A stretch of 64,000 nt of DNA, from positions 372,001 through 436,000 of the forward strand of contig CAVPRU010000003.1 of NCBI GenBank assembly GCA_963707875.1, in the 5' to 3' direction. This stretch comes from SZUA-320 sp963707875. Its GTDB lineage: Bacteria; Gemmatimonadota; Gemmatimonadetes; Gemmatimonadales; GWC2-71-9. A model generated the notes under the pieces. That model was not told where the DNA came from, did no database searches, and saw only the letters and a program-made list of their open reading frames with translations. A program made the position numbers and the translations under genes. The stretch's first letter is position 1; each line of letters begins with the position of its first letter. Positions 52,365-60,458 of this stretch are shown here, piece after piece.

Positions 52365-53709
52365 TCGCCCAGTCGGACTGGCGGTCCTGCTCGGCCTGCT
52401 CGGCGGCTGCGGGGAGCAGACCGAACCCCTGCCCCCAACGCCACACGCCTACCTCTCCTCCGGCAACCGGCAGGTGGGCCTGGTGAACCGGCCGCTCCCC
52501 TTGCCGCTGGAGATCACCGTGGAGGACGGCCGCGGCCGCCCGATGGCCGGCGTGTCCGTCCGGTGGGGCAGCGACGGGCGGGGTCAGGTGGAACCCCTTG
52601 GAGCGGTGACAGATGGTGGCGGCCGAGCCACGGCACGCTTTGTCCTCGGCGCCGTGGCGGGCAGGGCCGAGGCCTTCGCGATCGTGCTGGACGATTCGAT
52701 CGCGTTCGAGGCGGAGGTCCGACTCGAGGACGGCGAACCCCTTCCTCCCCCGCTTCTCGCCATTCTCCAGCTCAGCTTCCCCACCTTCGACGGATCGGGA
52801 GAGGTGGTCCATCCCGACTACGCCCGCACCCCGGGCCTGGCGTCGCCGCGGCATCTCGCGATCACCCCGTACCCGAACGGGAACGCCTTCAAGGAGCTGC
52901 CGTCGGTCTTCCGGAGCGTCGGCGGGATCGGCTGGTCGGTGCAGCTCGGGGCCCCCAACCCCATCGTGCCCGCCCCGCTCCTCGGCCACCTCTCCGACCC
53001 CGACATCGTGTACCGACCGGAGGTGGGTGACCTCTGGCTCTACTACCGCCAGGCTGACGACCGCAATCGAATCTTCCTGACGACATCGACGGACGGGCTC
53101 GTCTGGAGTGCTCCGGAGGAGGTCGTCTCGGCGCCAAACCACGAGCTTCTTTCCCCGAGCGTGGTGTATCGCGGGCCGGGGGACTGGTGGATGTGGTCCG
53201 TCAACGGTCGCGGTGCGGGATGCTCCGCGAACGACGCCGGGCTTGAGGTCCGCCGGTCGATGGACGGCCGCTCATGGGGGCCGCCCACGCCCCTCGCCCT
53301 CGCCCATGACGGCCTGTTCCCGTGGCACGTCGATGTCCAGTGGATGCCGGAGCGCCTGGAGTATTGGGCGCTGTACAACGCGAAACAACCGGGCGGGTGC
53401 ACCACCCCGGCCCTCTTCCTCGCGACCAGCCCCGATGGCCTGACCTGGACCCCGATCCGCCGCCCGGTACTCGCGAAAGGCGCCATCCCGCTCTTCCAGG
53501 ACATCGTCTATCGCAGCACCTTTTACCACGAAGCCGGGTCGGAGGAGGTCTGGCTGTGGTACTCGGGGGCGCGCTACGGGTCCGGTCGCTGGACCTGGGG
53601 CGGCGCCGTCCAGCGCCGACTGCTCGACGAACTCCTCGCACCGGCCAGCGATCCCGGGGTGCCCCTGACGTTCACCCCTCCACCGGCCGAACTCATCGAC
53701 TGGCCCTGA
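52351..53709 (+). CDS. Lipoprotein with Ig-like domain and glycosidase-like propeller
   Basis: A 452-residue lipoprotein (lipobox LLGGC). Residues 30-130 form a Big_1-type domain (LPLEITVEDGRGRPMAGVSVRW). Residues 135-450 form a five-bladed-type propeller like GH43/sialidase-related proteins, with repeated SxDGLxWSxP strands (STDGLVWSAPEEVV, SMDGRSWGPPTPL, SPDGLTWTPIRRPV) and WLWYSGARYG. No catalytic acid set could be identified, so a binding function is as likely as hydrolysis. The start is a TTG at 52351 after GAGGCG, overlapping the previous gene by 14 bases. Confidence 0.75.
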   Translation: MPRPSRPVGLAVLLGLLGGCGEQTEPLPPTPHAYLSSGNRQVGLVNRPLPLPLEITVEDGRGRPMAGVSVRWGSDGRGQVEPLGAVTDGGGRATARFVLGAVAGRAEAFAIVLDDSIAFEAEVRLEDGEPLPPPLLAILQLSFPTFDGSGEVVHPDYARTPGLASPRHLAITPYPNGNAFKELPSVFRSVGGIGWSVQLGAPNPIVPAPLLGHLSDPDIVYRPEVGDLWLYYRQADDRNRIFLTTSTDGLVWSAPEEVVSAPNHELLSPSVVYRGPGDWWMWSVNGRGAGCSANDAGLEVRRSMDGRSWGPPTPLALAHDGLFPWHVDVQWMPERLEYWALYNAKQPGGCTTPALFLATSPDGLTWTPIRRPVLAKGAIPLFQDIVYRSTFYHEAGSEEVWLWYSGARYGSGRWTWGGAVQRRLLDELLAPASDPGVPLTFTPPPAELIDWP

Positions 53710-53779
53710 GCCAGGGGATCCCACGACCGATGCGCTATTCACGGGATCCCGACAACGCGGTAACTCACTGGGTGATCAC

Positions 53780-54094
53780 ATGATCTCGCGTATCTGGCAT
53801 GGATGGACGACCTTGAGCAATGCCGACATCTACGAGTCGCTGCTTCGTGAAGAGATATTTGCCGGCATCAGAGGCAGAAACATTGAAGGCTTCCGCGGTA
53901 TTCAACTTCTGCGCCGCCAGGTCGCCAATGAGGTCGAGTTCGTCACGATCATGGAGTTCGACTCCCTGGCAGCGGTAACGGCTTTCGCTGGCGAGGACTA
54001 TGAGGTGGCGGTTGTTCCCCCGAAAGCCCGTGCCGTGTTGGCGCGCTTCGACCCACGGTCTCAGCACTACGAGATACGGATCGGTGCAACCTAG
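53780..54094 (+). CDS. Antibiotic-biosynthesis monooxygenase (ABM) domain protein
   Basis: A 104-residue dimeric ferredoxin-like alpha+beta barrel of the ABM type (ISRIWHGWTTLSNADIYESLL, FRGIQLLRRQVANEVEFVTIMEFDSLAAV). The domain occurs in heme-degrading and quinol-oxidising enzymes and in proteins of unknown role. Nothing in the sequence assigns a reaction. The ATG at 53780 follows a gap of 70 bases. The region 54095-54346 that follows shows no gene I can support. Confidence 0.8.
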   Translation: MISRIWHGWTTLSNADIYESLLREEIFAGIRGRNIEGFRGIQLLRRQVANEVEFVTIMEFDSLAAVTAFAGEDYEVAVVPPKARAVLARFDPRSQHYEIRIGAT

Positions 54095-54346
54095 ATTCAT
54101 TCGTCGCCAGGCCAGCGTTTCCGCTGCAGAGCCAATCCACGTTTCTGGTACGACTCGCTCCTTGAGCGATTCCAGTCTGAGTACCACATGCTCGATATCA
54201 GGTGCGGAGACTCGACCACCAGCGAAGTTCTCATTGGCCATTTTCAGTTGCAACTCGGGTCGGCCACCCAATGATCCGGAGCTTGTCCGCCCCGGCTTGC
54301 TGCCACGTCGACAGGTGACATCCCCCTTTTCTCCAGGCCGGGCACC

Positions 54347-54784
54347 ATGCCAGCTGCTGCCGAGCACTACCGTCGCCTCGAGCGGATGTACCACTCCGCT
54401 CCGATCAACCGGTTCTACCAACCGACGCTTCACGTCTCCGAGGCGAAAGCGGAGGTCGCCCTGACCGTCCGCCCTGACTTCTTTCACGCGGCCGGTGCGC
54501 TCCACGGCTCCGTCTACTTCAAGTCGCTGGACGATGCCGCCTTCTTCGCGACCAACTCGGTCGTTCACGACGTCTTTGTGCTCACCGTTACCTTCAACGT
54601 CGTCCTGCTCCGCCCGGTGACTCAGGGCCCCATCACGGCCGTGGGGCGTCTTGTCCACCGTTCCCGCAACCTCTATGTCGCCGAGGCTGAGCTCAGCGAT
54701 GAACAGAACCGACCCTTGGCCCGCGGGTCCGGGACGTTCGTGCGGAGTGCGATCCACTTGGGGCCAGAACTCGGATATGCCTGA
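54347..54784 (+). CDS. Hotdog-fold thioesterase-like protein
   Basis: A 145-residue PaaI/4HBT-type hotdog protein. The central helix FFHAAGALHGSVYFKSLDDAAFFATN carries the HGS motif near the expected catalytic site (Asn/Asp of the helix is replaced by DDAAFF). The later VTFNVVLLRPVTQGPITAVGRLVHRSRNLYVAEAEL and RPLARGSGTFV are typical. The substrate is unknown (acyl-CoA in relatives). A methyltransferase gene follows in the same direction, with 66 bases between. Confidence 0.85.
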   Translation: MPAAAEHYRRLERMYHSAPINRFYQPTLHVSEAKAEVALTVRPDFFHAAGALHGSVYFKSLDDAAFFATNSVVHDVFVLTVTFNVVLLRPVTQGPITAVGRLVHRSRNLYVAEAELSDEQNRPLARGSGTFVRSAIHLGPELGYA

Positions 54785-54850
54785 CGACACGGCCTTGAAC
54801 CCCGTGTCCATATTGGGTTGGATGGAGCCGGGCCTGATGGAGTTGCCACG

Positions 54851-55624
54851 ATGACCCTGAACCTGGACGAGTCGGTCGCGCAAGCGATGGAGGCCGACGT
54901 ACGGCTCCTGCCCCTCCTGCCAGAGCTCCTGACCGACCTGTGGGAGTTGGGTCCCTCGGCCGAACAGGTTGTTGCCGCTCTCGAGTCAGTTGGAGTGGAG
55001 TCGGATGCCACCGTTCTCGATCTGGCCTGTGGGAAGGGCGCGGTGGCCGTGGCCCTTGCTGAGCGGCTGGGTGTCCGAGTGGAGGGCATCGACGCCTTCC
55101 AGCCGTTTCTGCAGGCCGCGCGGGCGCTGGCGGCGGAGCGAGGCGTCTCCCATAGATGTCGCTTTGAGCAGAGAGACATTCGGCCTCTGCTCGGGCAGGA
55201 AGCGCAGTACGATGTAGCCCTCCTGCTGAGCGTCGGGCCTGTGTTGGGGGACTATGAGCAGACCATTGCAGGGCTTCGGAGATTGGTTCGCGCGGGCGGA
55301 TACATCGTAATCGAGGATGGCTTCCTGGCGGACGGTGTGGCGCATCTGCCGTTGGCTGAAGGGTATGCTGGTCACTCGGAGACACTTCGCCAATTGACAG
55401 CCTGTGGGGACGTGGTGGCCCGGGAAGTCATCTGCCCGACGGAGCAGGCCCGGGCGGTCAACCAGAGGAACACCGACTTGATCCGACAGCGGGCGAGTCT
55501 CGTCAGAGCACGCCACCCCGCCTTCGAGCAGTTGATTGACGCATATGTGGCGAGGCAGGAGCGTGAGATACAGATTCTCGGTACGGACGTCCTTTGCGCC
55601 ATCTGGGTCTTGCGACGGACCTAG
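54851..55624 (+). CDS. SAM-dependent methyltransferase
   Basis: A 257-residue class I methyltransferase with VLDLACGKGAVAVALAERLG (motif I), VEGIDAFQPFLQAA (motif II), CRFEQRDIRPLL and VALLLSVGPVLGDYEQTIAGLRRLV (post-motif). The N-terminal 45 residues are helical with no signal peptide. The ATG at 54851 is used; an earlier start exists in the same frame 11 codons before. The substrate is unknown; a small molecule or lipid is possible given the hotdog neighbour. Confidence 0.85.
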   Translation: MTLNLDESVAQAMEADVRLLPLLPELLTDLWELGPSAEQVVAALESVGVESDATVLDLACGKGAVAVALAERLGVRVEGIDAFQPFLQAARALAAERGVSHRCRFEQRDIRPLLGQEAQYDVALLLSVGPVLGDYEQTIAGLRRLVRAGGYIVIEDGFLADGVAHLPLAEGYAGHSETLRQLTACGDVVAREVICPTEQARAVNQRNTDLIRQRASLVRARHPAFEQLIDAYVARQEREIQILGTDVLCAIWVLRRT

Positions 55625-55640
55625 CAAAGTGGATTGCCCA

Positions 55641-56348
55641 ATGAGACCAACAGCCATGGTGCGCATTGGGGGCATCGCCCTGATCATCGGCGCCGTCGCC
55701 TTCATGGCCATCTTTGCCTGGCTTGCGGCCAGCTTCGACTATCCAGCCGTTCTCGACGGCCCGGCCAATGAGGTGCTCCCGGCGTTGCTCGCCACCGGTT
55801 CCGGCGGCCGGGTGGTGTGGACACTCTACGGGTTTCTGCCTCTCATCTGGCTGCCGGCGGGGGTCGGTACTTATTGCGCCTTCCGGACCACCCATCCGGG
55901 GGCCATGGTGTTGGCGCTGCAATGCGCCCTCGTAAGCGCGATCAGCATGATGCTTGGGCTCTTGCGGTGGCCGAGCATCCACTGGCGCCTGGCTGAGCTA
56001 TATGTCGCAGCCGATCCCGGCCAACAGCGAGTGCTGGGGGCGGTTTTCGATGGCCTCAACCTCTACCTGGGCAATTACCTCGGAGAGTTCCTCGGGGAAC
56101 TCAGTTTCAACGCCTATTTCGTCCTGTCCGCGTGGGCGCTGCTGGGTTCCCGCACCACCCCGCGCTGGCTGGCTGCCGGTGGCCTGCTTACAGGGCTCAT
56201 GGGGTGGACCGGGATGTTCCGGAATGTCACTGCGGTAGTGGCGCCCATCGCGGCCATCAACAACTATCTCCTTCCGCTCTGGATGATTGTCCTGGGCGGT
56301 ATCCTGCTCCGGCATCGGGATTCGGAGGTCGGGGCCGTGGTAGCTTGA
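55641..56348 (+). CDS. DUF4386-like membrane protein
   Basis: A 235-residue membrane protein with about six helices (IGGIALIIGAVAFMAIFAWLAA, WTLYGFLPLIWLPAGVGTYCAF, MVLALQCALVSAISMMLGLL, FNAYFVLSAWALLG and others). The layout and ending (IAAINNYLLPLWMIVLGGILL) resemble DUF4386 proteins such as that at 49557. The start ATG lies 16 bases after the methyltransferase stop. Its 3' end lies opposite a small minus-strand gene. Function unknown. Confidence 0.75.
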   Translation: MRPTAMVRIGGIALIIGAVAFMAIFAWLAASFDYPAVLDGPANEVLPALLATGSGGRVVWTLYGFLPLIWLPAGVGTYCAFRTTHPGAMVLALQCALVSAISMMLGLLRWPSIHWRLAELYVAADPGQQRVLGAVFDGLNLYLGNYLGEFLGELSFNAYFVLSAWALLGSRTTPRWLAAGGLLTGLMGWTGMFRNVTAVVAPIAAINNYLLPLWMIVLGGILLRHRDSEVGAVVA

Positions 56349-56551
56349 CGGGCACAGCCATCGCTCGCCGGGTTGGGGTGGGCCTCGGTGAGCATCGCCA
56401 TGACGGTGGCGCCACTGGCCGCCGCGACGATCGTGGCCCCGGCGGCGTAGAGCAATCGAGCGCGCCGGAGTCGAACCAGGGCCTCTCGCAGGTCCGCGAA
56501 CAGCACTCTCAGCGCCCGGGGGCACCCGATCTCCGCCGGCTCGGCTATCAC
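56264..56551 (-). CDS. Small membrane-anchored protein, GTG start coupled to peptidase
   Basis: A 95-residue frame whose GTG at 56551 overlaps the M1-like peptidase stop (GTGA), preceded by GCGGAGGTCCG at ideal spacing. It has a basic stretch (LRVLFADLREALVRLRRARLL) and one helix (YAAGATIVAAASGATVMAML). The C-terminal half is antisense to the DUF4386-like gene and of odd composition, so the protein may end earlier or be spurious. No family recognised. Confidence 0.45.
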   Translation of the reverse strand: MIAEPAEIGCPRALRVLFADLREALVRLRRARLLYAAGATIVAAASGATVMAMLTEAHPNPASDGCARQATTAPTSESRCRSRIPPRTIIQSGRR

Positions 56552-57975
56552 CGTGGCGGACCTCCGCGATAGAACGCGGCCAGCGCCTGAATATCCGGAT
56601 ACTGCCGGACCCGCGCGGTCCATCCGGTGGTGTACAGCCAGTCGTTCACCAGAAGCGACAGATCTCTGGTGGAGGATTGGTTGATGACCTGCACGAAGTC
56701 CTCGGTGTTTCCTCCGCTGGCGCCGAAGCGGGCGGTGTAGCTACCGATGATCTGGTTGAAGGTGTTCTGTCCGGTCATTCGGAAGAGAAGGTCGAAGAAC
56801 AGCGCCCCGACCGAATAGGACAGGTCCGTCAGACCGGTACGCCCATAGTCGACCAGGGGGGTGTTCTCCCAGTTGGCGTGGGCCGGCAGCTGGTCCCGCA
56901 ACCACTTCATCACTCGCGTGGCGCGATCGTCCACCGTGGCCCGGCCAGAAATCGTGTCTGCCATCAGATCCTCGAGAAAGGAGGCCAATCCTTCCTCCCA
57001 GCGTGGGGACGGGCGATCGGTCGAGGACACATTCCAGAGATGGCTGATTTCGTGATAGACCTCGCGATACCGGGCCGGATCGTGGAACGCCGCAGCGGTC
57101 TGGATCACGGTCGGCCCATCGGCCTGCGACCCCCACCCATCCGGAATCTCGATGAACGTCAGTGCGGTGGAGCTGATGGGAGGGCCGAACCAGGCCGTGA
57201 ACAGTTCGATCGCCTCCTGGCCGACCTTCGCGACCCCGGCGCCGCCGGCCTCGTCGCCCGGGAGGTGGAAGACCCGGAGCGCCCCGGCCGAGAGTTGACC
57301 GTACTTGCCGATGGCGAAGTCCATCCGCCAGGCAGGTCGCTGGTTGGAATACCGGAAGGTCACCGAGTTCCCTGCCGTGTCGATCCCCTCGAGGCGCCCG
57401 CCATTCACCACCGTGAGCCCCTTCGGTACGGTGATGCTGGCGGAGTAGCTGTACGCCGGCTCCGGGGCCCGTCGACGCGCCGCCACCGAGGGGATGCCGG
57501 GCAATGGAAACGCGAACGCATCGTCCCGGAGGATGGTGAAGTCGGGATCGATGTGATCCTTGACATAGGCCATCCCCGTCTCGGCGTACCCAAGCAGGTA
57601 GCCCGCGTAGTCGATGCCGAGCACGGTGCGCTGACCGGGGGGAAGCGGCGCCGGCAGAGTGACGAGAATCTGATTGATCTGGAGTTGCCCGAAATCCTCG
57701 AAGGCCACGACGGTCTGAGTGAACGGGAGGTCCCCGCCCCGTTCGTTGCGCACCGCACCGACGCTGAGGAGGCGGTAGAGCAACAGCGAGACTTGCCTCA
57801 CCGGCTCTGATGACGGGTTTTCCAACATGATACGAGCGGTTCCCCGAAGCTGCTGGGCCTCATAGTCCACCTCGAGAGCCAGTTCGTAGCGAATGGGCGT
57901 GAACACCACCTGCGCCTGCCCTGCGCTGGTGACCAGGCCGAGCAGCAACCCCAGGAAGGGTATCCGATGCGACAT
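56548..57975 (-). CDS. Secreted M1-like zinc aminopeptidase
   Basis: A 475-residue protein with signal peptide (ending AGQAQ) and an M1-type catalytic module: YHEISHLWNVSS (HExxH, about residue 330) with the third zinc ligand Glu 18 residues on (RWEEGLASFLED). The N-terminal beta domain (YELALEVDYEAQQLRGTARIMLENPS) fits the M1 family. GAMEN-type exopeptidase signature is not evident, so it is an M1 relative rather than a certain aminopeptidase. The ATG at 57975 follows AAAGGAGAG. The small gene at 56264 may be coupled downstream. Confidence 0.82.
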   Translation of the reverse strand: MSHRIPFLGLLLGLVTSAGQAQVVFTPIRYELALEVDYEAQQLRGTARIMLENPSSEPVRQVSLLLYRLLSVGAVRNERGGDLPFTQTVVAFEDFGQLQINQILVTLPAPLPPGQRTVLGIDYAGYLLGYAETGMAYVKDHIDPDFTILRDDAFAFPLPGIPSVAARRRAPEPAYSYSASITVPKGLTVVNGGRLEGIDTAGNSVTFRYSNQRPAWRMDFAIGKYGQLSAGALRVFHLPGDEAGGAGVAKVGQEAIELFTAWFGPPISSTALTFIEIPDGWGSQADGPTVIQTAAAFHDPARYREVYHEISHLWNVSSTDRPSPRWEEGLASFLEDLMADTISGRATVDDRATRVMKWLRDQLPAHANWENTPLVDYGRTGLTDLSYSVGALFFDLLFRMTGQNTFNQIIGSYTARFGASGGNTEDFVQVINQSSTRDLSLLVNDWLYTTGWTARVRQYPDIQALAAFYRGGPPR

Positions 57976-57989
57976 TGTGGTCTCTCCTT

Positions 57990-58544
57990 TCAGAACGACC
58001 TGGACGCAAGGTAGTCGTAGATGGCGTCGCGGCATTCGGTGGTCTGGGCGTCCGTCCACACGATGATTGCCACGCGGCCTTTGACCAGAACCGGCGGCCC
58101 AGGGCCGCGGCCGGGCGGGCCTTTCCGAAGTTGTTCGTTGATTCCGGGCTTCAGGCGCACGGCGTACACCCCCGTCTCGCTGCCTCGATCCCCCTGCTGA
58201 TAGATCCCGGCATACCCAATCTCGATCTCCCGGGCTCGAGCCACCGGAGTTAGGAAGGCCCCCATGAAATCCAAAGCCGCCGGGTCGGTGATCAGTCCGG
58301 GGTTGCTGGTGAGCGGAAGGAAGGGCGATCGCCATCCCTCACCGAACGGAGCCAGACGGCAGCCACTGGGCAGCCGTTCAGCCGGTACCCGAAGGTTATT
58401 TCTGAGGTCGCTCCCCGCGGAGATGCCCTCCCACGGCAGGGCGGCGTCAATCACCGTCCTGGGCGGAGATGCTGCCAGCCCCATCGGCGGACCCGGCGGA
58501 ACCAGAGACGCAGCCACCAACGCACCCGGAAGAATTCGAATCAT
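57990..58544 (-). CDS. Secreted protein of unknown function
   Basis: A 184-residue protein with a signal peptide (ILPGALVAASLVPPGPPMGLAA) and an alpha/beta mature part (YAVRLKPGINEQLRKGPPGRG, VKGRVAIIVWTDAQTTECRDAIYDYLASR) with one late Cys. No family recognised. The ATG at 58544 follows CAGGAGACC. It is 14 bases from the M1-like gene and probably shares its transcript. It is divergent from the GntR gene, about 215 bases away. Confidence 0.65.
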   Translation of the reverse strand: MIRILPGALVAASLVPPGPPMGLAASPPRTVIDAALPWEGISAGSDLRNNLRVPAERLPSGCRLAPFGEGWRSPFLPLTSNPGLITDPAALDFMGAFLTPVARAREIEIGYAGIYQQGDRGSETGVYAVRLKPGINEQLRKGPPGRGPGPPVLVKGRVAIIVWTDAQTTECRDAIYDYLASRSF

Positions 58545-58743
58545 CGGGTCTCCTGGTGGGCTGGCAGGCCGTTCTGGTTCGGGAACAAGAAAAGCATCGT
58601 CGGGCCTCGTTGACGGACTGGCCGCTCCGTACGGGGCATCGACGCTGGCAGTTTCGACCAACTCATTCACCCCGCATCGACTACGCTTCGCCCCACCCGG
58701 GATGGGCCGGCTTGACAGGAGGGTCCCGAGAGCACATTGTCAC

Positions 58744-58756
58744 ATTGTTGAACAAT
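58744..58756. promoter_or_regulatory. GntR-type operator palindrome
   Basis: ATTGTT-G-AACAAT is a perfect 6-bp inverted repeat, matching the FadR-subfamily consensus TnGTnnnACnA (TTGT-TGA-ACAA). It ends 2 bases before the regulator ATG, so autorepression by blocking initiation is likely. Another ACATTGT lies just upstream at 58732-58738. Confidence 0.7.
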
Positions 58757-58758
58757 CC

Positions 58759-59472
58759 ATGGCAACGCGATCCCTCCCCCGCCTCGGCCTCCTGACCCGG
58801 ACGACCACCCCGGAACGGGTCGCGGCGTTGCTCACCCAGGCCATTCTGACCCGCGCCATCGCCCCCAGCGCCCAGCTCATTGAGGTGGAAGTGGCGGCGG
58901 AGTTCGGGGTGTCCCGGAACACGGTTCGGGAGGCCTTCCGGATCCTCGGCCGGGAGGGGCTCGTCGAGCATGCCCCCTATCGCGGCGTCTCGGTCCGGGC
59001 CTTCACCCCGGTCGATGTCGCGGACATCTACCGCGCCCGCCGCATGCTCGAAGTGGAGGCGCTCAAAGCGCTCCCCACGGCGAGCGCCGAAGCACTGGCC
59101 GCACTGGCGCAGCACGCATCCAGGTTCGACACCGCGGTCCGGTCAGGACGCTGGCAGGAGGCATCCCTGGCGGATATTGCGCTCCACGCCGGTCTGGTGG
59201 GGCTGATCGGGAGCCCTCGCTTCGACGCCATGATGCACGAACTCCTGCTCGCCCTTCGGCTCGCGCACTTCGTATTGCCCAAAGCCGATGCGGCCGGGTT
59301 TCGTCGCAGCCAGACCCAACACCGAAGTATCCTCCGTGCCCTGCAGACCCGAAATCGCGCCGCCGCCCGATCGGCTGTGCTCCTTCACCTCGACGAGTCG
59401 GAGCGGCTGCTCATCCAGGCCATTGAAGACCAGGACTCGGAGCAGGCTCCTTCGGCTGGCGGGGCTGCCTGA
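58759..59472 (+). CDS. GntR family transcriptional regulator, FadR/FCD type
   Basis: A 237-residue regulator with an N-terminal winged helix (ERVAALLTQAILTRAIAPSAQLIEVEVAAEFGVSRNTVREAFRILGREGLVE) and a C-terminal FCD ligand-binding helical bundle (VADIYRARRMLEVEALKAL, ALHAGLVGLIGS, QHRSILRALQTRNRAAARSAVLLHL). Typical FCD ligands are small organic acids or amino acids. The ATG at 58759 lies on the palindrome at 58744. Eight bases downstream starts an ornithine-cyclodeaminase-like gene, so the regulator probably controls the following three genes. Confidence 0.92.
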   Translation: MATRSLPRLGLLTRTTTPERVAALLTQAILTRAIAPSAQLIEVEVAAEFGVSRNTVREAFRILGREGLVEHAPYRGVSVRAFTPVDVADIYRARRMLEVEALKALPTASAEALAALAQHASRFDTAVRSGRWQEASLADIALHAGLVGLIGSPRFDAMMHELLLALRLAHFVLPKADAAGFRRSQTQHRSILRALQTRNRAAARSAVLLHLDESERLLIQAIEDQDSEQAPSAGGAA

Positions 59473-59480
59473 GTCCGTCA

Positions 59481-60458
59481 GTGCAGGTCCTCAACGAACC
59501 CGAAACGCGTGCTCTCATCGGGCCGGCGGCCGCGCGGGAGGAATGCCGCCGCGCCTTCGCCCGCCTGGGGCGGAATGAGGTCGAGTTGCCGGAGGTGCTC
59601 TCGATGACCGTCCGGGAACACCGGGGGGAGGTCCACGCCAAGGGGGCCTATCTGCACGGGGCGCCGTTCTTTTCGATCAAGGTAGCCACCGGGTTCTATG
59701 CCAACGCCGAGCGCGGTTTGCCGGTCGGCTCCGGCGCGGTCTGGGTCTTCGAGGCCTCCACCGGCCATCTGGTGATGATGATTCTGGATGATGGCTACCT
59801 CACCGAGTTGCGAACGGGCGCCGCCGGCGCGGTTGCCGCGGACCTGCTCGCACCCCGGATGGTCCGAACGGTGGGGATCATCGGCGCGGGCAGCCAGGCC
59901 CGCTATCAGCTGGAAGCTCTCCTGGAGGTCAGGGAGCCGACCGAGATTCTGGTCTGGAGCCGGCATCCCGGTCGCGCGGCGGAATACGCCCAGGCCATGT
60001 ACCACAAGCACGGTCGCCCGGTTCGGGTCACCGCCACGCCGGAGGCTCTTGTCAGCCGCTCTGAGCTTGTGATCACCGCCACACCGTCGACCATCCCGAT
60101 CGTGCGCTCTGAATGGGTGCGCCCGGGCACCCATATCACGGCGGTGGGCAGCGACACGCCGACGAAACACGAGCTGGACCCCCGGTTGCTGGCGAGAGCC
60201 ACCGTGGTCGTGGACCGATTAACCCAATGCCTGACCCAGGGTGAACTCCACCATGCCGTGCAAGCCGGTGTCATGACCGCCGCACAGGTGCATGCCGAGC
60301 TCGGGGAGATCACCGCTGGCGTAAAGCCAGGAAGGCGGTCCGACGACGAGATTACCGTCGCTGACCTGACCGGCGTTGGCGCCTTGGATGCTGCCGTCGC
60401 CAACTACGTCGCATCTCGAGCGCAGGAGCAACAGGTCGGCCGATGGCTGCAGCTGTAG
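59481..60458 (+). CDS. Ornithine cyclodeaminase/mu-crystallin family enzyme
   Basis: A 325-residue NAD(P)-dependent enzyme of the OCD family. The dinucleotide loop reads VRTVGIIGAGSQARYQLEALL (about 128-148). Substrate-binding pieces are KGAYLHGAPFFSIKVATGF and LMMMILDDGYLTELRTGAAGAVAA. Members convert ornithine to proline, or reduce imino acids such as alanine or Delta1-pyrroline carboxylates, or act in ectoine utilisation (EutC). The start is a GTG at 59481, 8 bases after the regulator stop. It overlaps the next gene by 16 bases. The exact substrate is open. Confidence 0.9.
   Translation: MQVLNEPETRALIGPAAAREECRRAFARLGRNEVELPEVLSMTVREHRGEVHAKGAYLHGAPFFSIKVATGFYANAERGLPVGSGAVWVFEASTGHLVMMILDDGYLTELRTGAAGAVAADLLAPRMVRTVGIIGAGSQARYQLEALLEVREPTEILVWSRHPGRAAEYAQAMYHKHGRPVRVTATPEALVSRSELVITATPSTIPIVRSEWVRPGTHITAVGSDTPTKHELDPRLLARATVVVDRLTQCLTQGELHHAVQAGVMTAAQVHAELGEITAGVKPGRRSDDEITVADLTGVGALDAAVANYVASRAQEQQVGRWLQL

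Noticed and set aside
53765..54883. A 372-codon minus-strand frame across the ABM and hotdog genes
   Set aside because: Both plus-strand proteins have clear family motifs; the antisense frame covers their ends and the empty gap without motifs.
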